Below, piece after piece: positions 1-6,975 of a stretch of DNA of 16,847 nucleotides; within the stretch, counting starts at the first letter, position 1; every line of letters starts with the position of its first letter. The stretch lies in the NCBI GenBank assembly GCA_013812565.1, contig JACCTF010000438.1, positions 1-16,847 of the forward strand, written 5' to 3'. The DNA comes from Pyrinomonadaceae bacterium. GTDB lineage: Bacteria; Acidobacteriota; Blastocatellia; Pyrinomonadales; Pyrinomonadaceae. Below the pieces are notes generated by a model. That model had not been told where the DNA came from. It worked only from the letters and a program-made list of their open reading frames with translations, and did not search any database. Both the position numbers and the translations under genes were made by a program.

Positions 1-102
1 GCCCTGCCAGCAATTTCATCATTGGTGACTCCCAGCCTGGACACAGCTTCAGTCGCAGGTGGTGGGAGTAGTGTGTCTGTAAGCATCAAAATTGGGTTCT
101 AA
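1..102 (+). CDS. C-terminal fragment of an exported protein, possibly an outer-membrane beta-barrel
   Basis: The first reading frame is open from the left edge to a TAA at 100-102 and encodes 33 residues, so the gene starts outside the window. The fragment is rich in Ser, Ala and Gly and finishes Val-Ser-Val-Ser-Ile-Lys-Ile-Gly-Phe. Alternating hydrophobic residues with a terminal phenylalanine are the classical C-terminal beta-signal of outer-membrane proteins. That reading is an inference from nine residues. The next gene begins 36 bases later on the same strand, so the two could be co-transcribed. It could also be a chance open frame, because 33 codons is short. Confidence 0.4.
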   Translation, partial: ALPAISSLVTPSLDTASVAGGGSSVSVSIKIGF

Positions 103-138
103 ACCCGCTAATAATTTTCAGAGGAGAAGCATCAATTA

Positions 139-1071
139 ATGAATCACTTGATTACCTCAAGCGCGACGGCACGGATTGAGCTTTCGGTGTCTAATGAGCT
201 TTCGGTGTCTTCGGTTGCGCCCCATGTTTTGACCGTGCAGTTACTCACCAATGAACACAAACTAGAAGTCCTTGCTTTCCTCGCCGTACGTCCGGTCCAC
301 ACTGTTTTGATGACCGACTTTATATCGAACAACGGTTTGGTGAGCGCGCTCAACCGCGGCTCGTTCTACGCCTGCCGTGGTGAGCGGGGAGATCTTGAAG
401 GCGTCGCCTTGATCGGTCATATGACGTTGTTCGAGGTGCGCACAGAAGCTGTTCTGCCTGCTTTCGCTTCAGTAGCGCAAAACTGTTCGGCGGCACGCTT
501 GATCGTAGGCGAACAAGATCACGTCGAGCGCTTCTGGAGCCACTATGCAGAGACAGGGCGCGTGCCGCGCCTCGTCTGCCGTGAGTTGTTGTTGGAGCAG
601 AGACAGCCGCCAAGCGATCAGCTTGAAGCTATGCCCGGATTGCGTCCGGCAACATCGGATGATCTGACGGCTGTGATGGCGGTGCATGCCGAGGTTGCGT
701 TCGAAGAATCCGGCGTCGATCCGATGAAGGTTGATCCCATAGGCTTTCGGCTACGGACCGCGCGCCGCATTGAACAGCAGCGCGTATGGGTGTGGGTTGA
801 GCGCGGACGATTGATCTTCAAGGCTGACATTGCCGCCTCGACGTCTAGAGTGGTTTACCTCGAAGGCATCTACGTCAACCCGGAAGATCGTGGCAAAGGT
901 TACGGCTTGCACTGTCTGGCCCAGTTGAGCCGTGGTTTGTTGTCACGTGTTGAATCGGTTTGTCTGCTCGTCAATATAGAGAATCAACGCGCGCGAAACC
1001 TTTATCAGAGAATCGGCTACAAGTTGCATAGCCGCTATAACACAGTCTTTTTGCAGCTGCATAGCAACTGA
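139..1071 (+). CDS. GNAT-family N-acetyltransferase, two-domain
   Basis: This 310-residue protein probably transfers an acetyl group from acetyl-CoA to an amine; the substrate is unknown. The C-terminal part (about 165-310) is a GNAT fold. The acetyl-CoA binding motif is Arg-Gly-Lys-Gly-Tyr-Gly at residues 251-256, directly after the beta-strand Val-Tyr-Leu-Glu-Gly-Ile-Tyr-Val. The usual Asn-x-x-Ala-x-x-Leu-Tyr-x-x-x-Gly-Tyr ending follows near 285-297. The N-terminal part (about 40-150) resembles the extra domain called DUF4081 in some actinobacterial and acidobacterial GNAT proteins. The ATG at 139 has GGAG at 123-126, 12 bases upstream, a long but usable spacing. Residues 14-25 carry a duplicated Glu-Leu-Ser-Val-Ser unit. 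No signal peptide is seen, so it is cytoplasmic. Confidence 0.85.
   Translation: MNHLITSSATARIELSVSNELSVSSVAPHVLTVQLLTNEHKLEVLAFLAVRPVHTVLMTDFISNNGLVSALNRGSFYACRGERGDLEGVALIGHMTLFEVRTEAVLPAFASVAQNCSAARLIVGEQDHVERFWSHYAETGRVPRLVCRELLLEQRQPPSDQLEAMPGLRPATSDDLTAVMAVHAEVAFEESGVDPMKVDPIGFRLRTARRIEQQRVWVWVERGRLIFKADIAASTSRVVYLEGIYVNPEDRGKGYGLHCLAQLSRGLLSRVESVCLLVNIENQRARNLYQRIGYKLHSRYNTVFLQLHSN
178..210 (+). repeat. 18-base-period tandem duplication inside the GNAT gene
   Basis: The 15-mer GAGCTTTCGGTGTCT occurs at 178-192 and again at 196-210, separated by AAT. It is in frame, so the protein has Glu-Leu-Ser-Val-Ser twice in a row near its N-terminus. Exact identity over 15 bases suggests a recent slippage duplication in a tolerant N-terminal extension. 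Confidence 0.85.
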
Positions 1072-1250
1072 GAAGATCGTTACGATTCGGTAAACTTCAA
1101 GCGACGTTTAGACGACATCAGCCGCAGAGATTGGCGGCCTACGTCGGGAGAGAAGAAAGGCACGCCTGATTTCCTCTTTTCTCTGGCGTTGGTAGCGGCT
1201 CTAGAGTATTGTCTTGCCCAGCGTTCCTATTAAACCGCGTCGTAACTGCC

Positions 1251-3239
1251 ATGGGCCTTCAACGTTTCGCTAAACCGTTCACCTGGCTAATCATTGCCAC
1301 TGGGGCAGCCGTCTGCCTGTTCTCCGCCTATTACTTGTCCGTGGACGACATTGACGCGCGTTTTCTACTGCTCGCAATCATCACTATCGGGTTCGGTTCA
1401 AGCCTCGGCATTCAGATTCCACGCGTTAAGGGGCAGATCTCCTTTGCCGATACGTTCATCTTCCTCACGATGCTGCTCTATGATGGCGAGGCGGCCATCT
1501 TGCTGGCGGCGGCAGAAGCTCTCTGTTCTTCTCTACGTATCAGCCGAAAGGCGATCACGATCAAGACCGTGACCATCCTGTTCAACTCGGCGGCGATGGC
1601 CTGTTCGACCTTCATAACTGTCTGGGTGCTACGCTTCTGCTTTAATAGCTCGATCAAAAGTTTAGCTGACGATTGGTACTCTGCGACGTTCGTCATCGCG
1701 CTATGCACAATGGCGCTCGTGCAATACATCGTTAACTCAAGCCTTGTGGCGCTACACACCGCCTTCAAAACCAACCAACCCGCCTGGCACACTTGGAGCA
1801 GACATTACCTGTGGGCATCCATCACCTATTTTGTAGGCGCTTCGGCGGCCGGGGGCATTGTCAAACTCGTCAAAGAATTTCATCTCTCCGCTGTCATCTT
1901 GACAATCCCGATCATCGTCGCCGTTTACTTTACTTATCGCCGGTATATTGAAGACATCAAAGCGTCAGCCGCCCAGGCCGAACAAGCTGAGCGAGCGCGC
2001 GCTGAACAAGCCGAACAACACGTTGCTGAATTATCCCGCTACATCGCCGAACAAGAACGCATTCGTGAGCAGTTGTCGCAGATGGAGAAACTATCGGCGC
2101 TCGGCGAACTCGCCTCCGGCGTCGCACACGATTTCAACAACATATTGGCAGGCATTCTCGGGCGTGCCCAACTCCTGATGCGGACCAGAGATCCGGTGAA
2201 AATCAAACGTGGTCTTGAAATCATCGTCAAGGCAGCCGAGGATGGGGCTCATACCGTGCGGCGCATCCAGGACTTTGCCCGGCTGCGCCGCGACCACGAA
2301 TTTGTTCCGGTGGATGTTGATCAAGTGCTGGTGGATGTCAGCGAGATTACCCGCCCGCGCTGGCAAGATTGGGCGGCGGCCACAGGCATCAACATAAGGC
2401 TTGAATTGAGAGCCGACTCCGATAGCGTAGTGATGGGGGATGCGTCGGAGTTGCGCGAGGTGCTGGTCAATATGGTCTTCAACGCCGTCGGCGCGATGCC
2501 TACTGGCGGACGGCTTGTGCTCGCAGCAGAGAAGTTGGGACCCTCTGTTGTGATCTCGATCAGCGACACCGGAATCGGGATGAGTACGCAGGTGCGCTCA
2601 CGCATCTTCGATCCGTTCTTTACCACCAAAGGCACTGCCGGGATGGGGTTGGGATTGGCCGTCAGCTACGGCATCATACGGCGGCATGAAGGTACCATTG
2701 AAGTCGAATCAGAACTTGGGCGCGGCACAACCTTCAGTATTCGGCTTCCGGTTGCCGAGGGATTAACCGTAGCTTCAGCCAAGGATGAGTTGAGCGCGTT
2801 TATCGCCAAGCCGCTTCCCTTAGCGCAGCGAACAAGAATCCTAGTGGTTGATGATGAAGCTTTCATCGGCGAACTTCTGCGCGAAGTTCTCGAAAGCGAA
2901 GGCTACGAGGCGGTTGTCGCAGCAGGTGGACGCGAAGCGCTGGCCTTGTTTGATGAAGGCGACTTCGACGCCGTTTTCACAGATGTTGGCATGCCGGGGA
3001 TGAGCGGTTGGGAACTTGCCCGCGCGGTGCGAAAGAGGAGCAGCAGCGTGCCCGTTGCGGTCATTACCGGTTGGGGCGAAGCCGTCGGCTCCGAGGAACA
3101 ACGAGCGGCCCAAGTAGATTGGGTCGTAACCAAACCGTTTACGGCCGACCGCATTGCAGAACTAGCGCAAGAAGTTTCGCGCCAGCGAAATGTAAACCTT
3201 GAAAACGCTATTCTTTCCAACTCACCGAATGTAGGTTAA
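1251..3239 (+). CDS. Membrane-bound hybrid histidine kinase with C-terminal receiver domain
   Basis: From ATG 1251 the product has 662 residues. Residues 1-238 form about seven or eight membrane helices, a MASE-like integral membrane sensor without a large periplasmic loop. Residues 240-285 are a charged coiled coil with repeated Ala-Glu-Gln-Ala. The HisKA box has the phosphorylated His293 in His-Asp-Phe-Asn-Asn, the form typical of hybrid kinases. The ATPase domain shows the N box, Asp-Thr-Gly-Ile-Gly-Met, an F box and Gly-Leu-Gly-Leu-Ala. A receiver domain (about 538-650) has the acidic Asp-Asp pair, acceptor Asp578 and the conserved Lys-Pro-Phe. The frame is also open back to TTG 1209. I prefer ATG 1251 because the first helix follows directly, but neither start has a clear ribosome binding site. 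No output domain is present, so it probably signals by phosphorelay or autoregulation. Confidence 0.88.
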   Translation: MGLQRFAKPFTWLIIATGAAVCLFSAYYLSVDDIDARFLLLAIITIGFGSSLGIQIPRVKGQISFADTFIFLTMLLYDGEAAILLAAAEALCSSLRISRKAITIKTVTILFNSAAMACSTFITVWVLRFCFNSSIKSLADDWYSATFVIALCTMALVQYIVNSSLVALHTAFKTNQPAWHTWSRHYLWASITYFVGASAAGGIVKLVKEFHLSAVILTIPIIVAVYFTYRRYIEDIKASAAQAEQAERARAEQAEQHVAELSRYIAEQERIREQLSQMEKLSALGELASGVAHDFNNILAGILGRAQLLMRTRDPVKIKRGLEIIVKAAEDGAHTVRRIQDFARLRRDHEFVPVDVDQVLVDVSEITRPRWQDWAAATGINIRLELRADSDSVVMGDASELREVLVNMVFNAVGAMPTGGRLVLAAEKLGPSVVISISDTGIGMSTQVRSRIFDPFFTTKGTAGMGLGLAVSYGIIRRHEGTIEVESELGRGTTFSIRLPVAEGLTVASAKDELSAFIAKPLPLAQRTRILVVDDEAFIGELLREVLESEGYEAVVAAGGREALALFDEGDFDAVFTDVGMPGMSGWELARAVRKRSSSVPVAVITGWGEAVGSEEQRAAQVDWVVTKPFTADRIAELAQEVSRQRNVNLENAILSNSPNVG

Positions 3240-3253
3240 GACACCGGCTTGGC

Positions 3254-3269
3254 CGTAGTACAAACTACG
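3254..3269. other. Small hairpin between convergent genes
   Basis: CGTAGT at 3254-3259 and ACTACG at 3264-3269 form a perfect six-base-pair stem with a four-base loop, 15 bases after the kinase stop codon. It has no T-tract. It may act together with the larger hairpin next to it. Confidence 0.4.
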
Positions 3270-3275
3270 TCTGCT

Positions 3276-3307
3276 AGTGCGGGGTTCGAAGCTCAAAACT
3301 CCGCACT
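3276..3307. terminator. Hairpin between convergent genes, possible bidirectional terminator
   Basis: AGTGCGGGGTT (3276-3286) pairs with AACTCCGCACT (3297-3307) over 11 base pairs, including one G-U on the plus-strand RNA, around a ten-base loop. It lies 37 bases behind the hybrid kinase stop and 23 bases behind the stop of the oppositely oriented peptidase, where a shared terminator is expected. There is no run of T on either side, so a strictly intrinsic mechanism is unproven. Confidence 0.5.
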
Positions 3308-3329
3308 CCGTACTCTCCACTAGAGAACT

Positions 3330-5381
3330 TCAAATTTCTCCCTTCGAATTAAGGTGTGTTGCGAACCACTGTAAGATGGTGTTGTACCACAGTGCCGAAT
3401 TCTGCGGCTTCCCGATCCAGTGACCCTCGTCAGGGAAATAGAGAAGCTTCGATGCGACCCCTCGTCGTTGTAGCGCTGTGAACAATTGCAACCCTTCCGT
3501 GACGGGAACGCGGTAGTCGAGTTCACCGTGAACCACCAAGAGAGGCGTCTTGAAGTTCTTGACATACATGTGCGGCGACCAACGCGCGTACATCTCCGGG
3601 TTATCCCACGGCGTGCCCTTAAATTCCCAATCCGTAAACCACAACTCCTCGGTCGCTCCGTACATGCTCGTCAGATTATAGACGCCGGCATGTGACACCA
3701 AAGCCTTGAACTGAAAGCGCGGATCGTCGTTGTGCCCCTCGATCCAGTTGATCATGTAGCCGCCGTAGCTTGCGCCCGCGGCCCCGATCCGCTCGCGGTC
3801 AATCTCAGGACGAGCGACCACCGAGGCGACGCCGTTCTTAATGTCGGTGAAAGCTTTTCCGCCCCAGTCGCCCGAGATGTCGTCAACAAACTTCTGACCA
3901 TAACCCGTTGAGCCGCGCGGGTTCGGCATAAAGACCACGTAGCCTGCGGCGGCAAAGACCTGCGGGTTCCAACGGTAGCTCCACGCATCGTTCCATGCGC
4001 CCTGCGGCCCGCCGTGGATGAGCACCAGCAGCGGCCACTTCCGCGAAGAACTAAAATTGGCCGGCTTGACAATGAAGCCATGCACCTTCGCACCGTCCGC
4101 TGCCTCCCATGCCGCTTCCTCGGCGGGCTTCAAGTTAAAGTCGGCGAGCAGACGGTCATTGATCTTTGATCGTCGGGTGACATTAGTACCATCCGCGCGG
4201 GCAAGATAAATTTCAACCGGTTGAGTCATGCTGTGGCGACTGAAGACAAGCGTCTTGCCGTCAGGCGTCACCCGCACATCGTCGTTGAATCCGTCGGCAA
4301 CGAGCTTCGCTAATGGGCCGCCGCCGGTTGGCACTGCGTAGATCGGTTGACGACCGCGCTCGGAAGCGACAAAGTAAATCCGCCCCCCGTCAGGCGAGAA
4401 GGTGAAGCCTTCAACCCACGAATCGAACTCACTGGTAAGCGAACGTCTCTGGCGCGTCTTGCGGTCGTAGAGCCTTAGTTGCCAGCGGTCGCTCTCAAAA
4501 CCCGGCCGGGCCTGCGCGCGATACGCGAGGTAGCGACCATCCGGCGAGTAGAGCGGCGACAGATCGTTTGCTTGGTTGTCGCCGGTGATACGCTCGGCTT
4601 CACCGCCCGTGACCGGAACCACGAAGATGTCGCCGTTTGTTGAAGTGGCTTCCGTCTTGTCGGTGTTGCGGGCAAAAGCAAGCTCTTTGGAATCAGGCGA
4701 GAAGCTGTAATCGGGCGGCCCGCCCAAGCTGAAAGGCGGCGCATCATAATCGCCCGGCGTCAGATCACGAGCCGCGCCGCCCCCGCTTGAAACTACGAAG
4801 ATGTGCGAGCGCTTGCCTTCTTTCCATGAAGTCCAGTGGCGATAAAGCAGGCGATCCGCGATCTTCGCATTGCTCGTCGCAGCTTGCTCGGCACGTTGGC
4901 GATTGCACTGATCCGTCGCACACTCGGGATAAACCTCGGAGGTGAACGCGATCAGTTGACCGTCGGGCGACCACACGGGATTATCCGCGCCGGTTGAAAT
5001 GTTTGTAATCTTCTTCAGTTCGCCGCCGGCAACATCGAGGGTCCAGATTTGCGGCTCACCATCGCGGGCGGAAACAAAGGCCAGACGCCCTCCATTCGGC
5101 GACCAGCGCGGCGAACTTGATGACGCGGCCCCGCCGGTCAGTGGCCGGGCTTCTCCGCCTTCAATCTGGATCAGGTATATTTGCGTCGTGCGACGGTTCG
5201 ATTCTTTGTCGATGTCAGTGACCGTGTAGGCGATTGAACGGTTGTCTGGTGACACCTGCGGATCAGACACACGGCGAAGCTTGAGTAGTTCATCAACCGT
5301 GAACGGGCGCACGCTCTGTTGCGCCGCAATCGACGAGCAGCAGAATGCAACTACCGTTATCAAGATACCAAGACGCTTCAT
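3330..5381 (-). CDS. Exported S9 family peptidase, dipeptidyl-peptidase 5-like
   Basis: This is a 683-residue prolyl-oligopeptidase-family serine peptidase, expected to release dipeptides from peptide N-termini outside the cytoplasm. The N-terminus is a signal peptide (Met-Lys-Arg, a hydrophobic stretch, cleavage near Ala-Ala-Gln at about 20). Residues about 25-410 form a beta-propeller with repeated Ser-Pro-Asp-Gly and Trp-Ser-Pro signatures. Residues about 420-683 are the alpha/beta hydrolase with Ser538 in Gly-Ala-Ser-Tyr-Gly-Gly-Tyr, Asp622 in Leu-Asp-Tyr-Arg-Val-Pro and His654 in Glu-Gly-His-Trp. The triad is complete. Length and the C-terminal sequence fit the DPP5 group better than DPP4 or oligopeptidase B, but specificity is inferred. 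The ATG at 5379-5381 has an AGGAG ribosome binding site eight bases upstream. The gene stands alone between a convergent kinase and a divergent methyltransferase. Confidence 0.93.
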   Translation of the reverse strand: MKRLGILITVVAFCCSSIAAQQSVRPFTVDELLKLRRVSDPQVSPDNRSIAYTVTDIDKESNRRTTQIYLIQIEGGEARPLTGGAASSSSPRWSPNGGRLAFVSARDGEPQIWTLDVAGGELKKITNISTGADNPVWSPDGQLIAFTSEVYPECATDQCNRQRAEQAATSNAKIADRLLYRHWTSWKEGKRSHIFVVSSGGGAARDLTPGDYDAPPFSLGGPPDYSFSPDSKELAFARNTDKTEATSTNGDIFVVPVTGGEAERITGDNQANDLSPLYSPDGRYLAYRAQARPGFESDRWQLRLYDRKTRQRRSLTSEFDSWVEGFTFSPDGGRIYFVASERGRQPIYAVPTGGGPLAKLVADGFNDDVRVTPDGKTLVFSRHSMTQPVEIYLARADGTNVTRRSKINDRLLADFNLKPAEEAAWEAADGAKVHGFIVKPANFSSSRKWPLLVLIHGGPQGAWNDAWSYRWNPQVFAAAGYVVFMPNPRGSTGYGQKFVDDISGDWGGKAFTDIKNGVASVVARPEIDRERIGAAGASYGGYMINWIEGHNDDPRFQFKALVSHAGVYNLTSMYGATEELWFTDWEFKGTPWDNPEMYARWSPHMYVKNFKTPLLVVHGELDYRVPVTEGLQLFTALQRRGVASKLLYFPDEGHWIGKPQNSALWYNTILQWFATHLNSKGEI

Positions 5382-5403
5382 GAAATTCTCCTACTGTTAA
5401 AAG

Positions 5404-5497
5404 GAAGACAGAAGTCAGAAACTAGAAGGCAGTAGGCAGAAGGGAGTAGGCAGGATAAAGCAGTGGTTTCCGCCTTAGCATTCTGACTTCTGTCTTC
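5404..5497. repeat. 17-base perfect inverted repeat with purine-rich internal repeats
   Basis: GAAGACAGAAGTCAGAA at 5404-5420 is the exact reverse complement of 5481-5497, with 60 bases between. Inside the loop AGTAGGCAGAAGGG is followed by AGTAGGCAGG (about 5431-5453), and related CAGAAG/GCAG words recur. It fills almost all of the 133-base gap between two divergent genes. It could be a dispersed REP/MITE-like element, a long-range hairpin in both leader RNAs, or a regulatory site. No terminal target duplication is evident. Confidence 0.75.
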
Positions 5498-5514
5498 TGT
5501 TTTCATTTCTTCCA

Positions 5515-6321
5515 ATGACCACGCGCAAACATGCTTCGGCGGACAGTTCAGCTTACGACTCATTCGCCTGGTTTTACAACAAATACTGGGGCCGGGAGAT
5601 TGCCGCTCAGATGTTGTCGGCATTGGATGTGTTGCTCGTGCCTGCTGTCCCGGCGCGCAGTCGCATCCTTGACCTGTGCTGCGGGACGGGGCGGCTTGTG
5701 GCTCTGTTGGGGAAGCGCGGCTTTAAAGTGACGGGCATCGACAACTCAAGGGCAATGCTTGCGTTTGCGCGCCGCAACGCACCAGCCGCGCGCTTCATCC
5801 GGGCCGATGCGCAATCGTTCAAAGTCTCACCCGTCTATCAAGCGGCCATTTCAACCTTCGACAGTCTCAATCACATTATGAGCCTCAAGGAATTGACCGA
5901 AGTGTTTCGTTGCGTTCATGCGGCGCTGGTTGAAGATGGAGTGTTTGTATTCGATCTGAACAGCGAACAAGGCTTTCGCCGTCACTGGCAGGAACACTTC
6001 GCGATTGTAGAGGATGATGCGGCGTGTGTTCTGCGTGGTCGGTACGACCGGGAAGCAAAAGTTGGTCGGTATGAAGTGACGGTGTTTTGTTTAAGGAAGC
6101 AGTGGCAGCGTTATGACTTCACTCTGTTGGAAAGATGCTACTCACAACGCGAAGTTCGTGCGGCACTCAAGGCGGCGGGCTTCGCAACCATTTCAACTCA
6201 CGACGCGGCGCGCGACTTGGGTCTTACCGAGCACATCGGGCGGTGGTTCTTTGTCGCTCGCAAAAAGGGAACGAAAATAGCGAAGGAAAGCGCTCCTAAA
6301 ACTTATCCGATCAACCAGTAG
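5515..6321 (+). CDS. Class I SAM-dependent methyltransferase
   Basis: This 268-residue protein is a Rossmann-fold methyltransferase of the small-molecule type. The opening Tyr-Asp-Ser-Phe-Ala-Trp-Phe-Tyr-Asn-Lys-Tyr-Trp-Gly at 14-26 is typical of that group. Motif I is Ile-Leu-Asp-Leu-Cys-Cys-Gly-Thr-Gly at 51-59. The acidic residue that binds the ribose of SAM is probably Asp76, and a Phe-Asp-Ser-Leu-Asn-His segment at about 117 matches motif IV. The C-terminal sheet ends with Trp-Phe-Phe-Val-Ala-Arg before a basic tail. The methyl acceptor cannot be predicted. The ATG at 5515 has no clear Shine-Dalgarno sequence and starts 18 bases after the inverted repeat, so the leader is short or structured. 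The neighbours do not point to a pathway. Confidence 0.88.
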   Translation: MTTRKHASADSSAYDSFAWFYNKYWGREIAAQMLSALDVLLVPAVPARSRILDLCCGTGRLVALLGKRGFKVTGIDNSRAMLAFARRNAPAARFIRADAQSFKVSPVYQAAISTFDSLNHIMSLKELTEVFRCVHAALVEDGVFVFDLNSEQGFRRHWQEHFAIVEDDAACVLRGRYDREAKVGRYEVTVFCLRKQWQRYDFTLLERCYSQREVRAALKAAGFATISTHDAARDLGLTEHIGRWFFVARKKGTKIAKESAPKTYPINQ

Positions 6322-6661
6322 CTGCCGGTTTCCTGCCCGCTGACACTTGCCGACACTTACGACCGTGGCGAGTCGTGTCACCCATCGACACAACCCCGCC
6401 AACTTAGAATATTCCAAAATCTTTTAACCTATATTCATGTGGCAAATTTCCGAAACTGGAAGCGGAATCACAATTTTTAACAGCGTTTGAACGTAGAATT
6501 AGTGGCACTGGTATTTTACGTGGACGAGTGTTGCAAAATGGGGCGCACGCAGGTAGATTGTCGCGGGTTCGAAACGAAACGAGCAAGGTGGAGGTGTTCC
6601 CAAGTAACAATCGATTGGGTCATGCCTCTACGTTATCTAAACATGGGGAGGTGGGAACAAA
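6322..6661. other. 340-base gap between the methyltransferase and the LysW-like gene
   Basis: I see no convincing coding frame here. At 6341-6358 the heptamer GACACTT occurs twice at ten-base spacing, and TGACAC (6341-6346) can pair with GTGTCA (6375-6380), a possible weak end-of-gene structure. The stretch 6401-6485 is clearly more A+T-rich than its surroundings and contains the palindrome GAATATTC. A candidate promoter is TTGAAC near 6486 with TATTTT 19 bases later, but the spacing is long. The last part (6600-6661) is the leader of the next gene. Confidence 0.4.
6647..6652 (+). promoter_or_regulatory. Strong Shine-Dalgarno site fixing a GTG start
   Basis: GGAGGT lies nine bases upstream of GTG 6662. 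This near-perfect site decides the start of the small LysW-like gene, which has no in-frame ATG ahead of its first zinc-binding cysteine. It is the strongest ribosome binding site in the window. Confidence 0.75.
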
Positions 6662-6841
6662 GTGCCAACGGCAACATGCCCTGAGTGCGAAGAGAGTGTT
6701 CATGTTGAAACGGACACGGAGAAAGGCGACACCGTTTCGTGCGAAGAGTGCGGAACGGAACTGCAGGTAGTCGGACTCGATCCTGTGGAATTGGACATCG
6801 TTGAAGACGAAGACGTTGATGAAGATGAAGAAGAATACTGA
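6662..6841 (+). CDS. lysW: LysW-like zinc-ribbon amino-group carrier protein with atypical C-terminus
   Basis: The 59-residue product is a small acidic zinc ribbon. Cys6-x-x-Cys9 and Cys27-x-x-Cys30 are the presumed zinc ligands. The segment Cys-Gly-Thr-Glu-Leu-Gln-Val-Val-Gly-Leu-Asp-Pro-Val-Glu-Leu (30-44) is the diagnostic core of LysW, the carrier onto which LysX-type ATP-grasp ligases load alpha-aminoadipate or glutamate during lysine or arginine synthesis. In known LysW proteins the chain ends Glu-Asp-Trp-Gly-Glu and the last glutamate carries the substrate. Here the tail (46-59) is almost all Asp and Glu and ends Glu-Glu-Glu-Tyr, so the acceptor residue is not terminal. The stop is a clean TGA. 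No lysX, lysZ, lysY, lysJ or lysK lies nearby. It may be a diverged paralogue or a protein needing processing; the family call is firm, the carrier role is not. Confidence 0.8.
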   Translation: MPTATCPECEESVHVETDTEKGDTVSCEECGTELQVVGLDPVELDIVEDEDVDEDEEEY

Positions 6842-6854
6842 GAAGCCGTCCCGA

Positions 6855-6881
6855 AGCTTCTAAAGCTCGCAAGTAAGCGAG
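6855..6881 (+). terminator. Weak overlapping hairpins after the LysW-like gene
   Basis: AGCTT (6855-6859) pairs with AAGCT (6863-6867), and alternatively CTCGC (6866-6870) pairs with GCGAG (6877-6881). The two are mutually exclusive five-pair stems 13-25 bases after the stop. No T-run follows, so termination here is a guess from position. Confidence 0.25.
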
Positions 6882-6926
6882 GGGGTATTGTAGGGATTGG
6901 CCCGAACAACCTTAATAGGTCATAAC

Positions 6927-6975
6927 CGATAGGTGTCAGGCATGTTTTTAATATTCCGCTGCTTGTCACCTATCG
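6927..6975. repeat. 9-base inverted repeat spanning the VWFA stop codon
   Basis: CGATAGGTG (6927-6935) is the exact reverse complement of CACCTATCG (6967-6975), 31 bases apart. The right arm covers the last codons and stop of the minus-strand VWFA gene, so the VWFA transcript can fold back here. It may help end or protect that mRNA. The TTTTTA run at 6945-6950 lies in the loop, not after the stem. Confidence 0.45.

Noticed and set aside
1161..1176. GGCAC element as a possible sigma-54 (-24/-12) promoter upstream of the kinase
   Set aside because: The GC expected ten bases after the GG is TT, so the invariant -12 element is missing.
1152..1192. AGAGAA...TTCTCT hairpin before the hybrid kinase
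   Set aside because: Only six outer pairs match and the inner part mispairs in several places; it is not convincing as a terminator or operator.
6568..6580. GGGTTCGAAAC resembles the T-loop of a tRNA
   Set aside because: The flanking bases do not form the T-stem and no acceptor, D or anticodon arm can be placed around it.
6528..6770. 80-codon plus-strand frame overlapping the LysW-like gene
   Set aside because: It covers the first half of the LysW-like gene in a different frame, is Lys/Arg-rich without any motif, and cannot use the GGAGGT site that serves GTG 6662.
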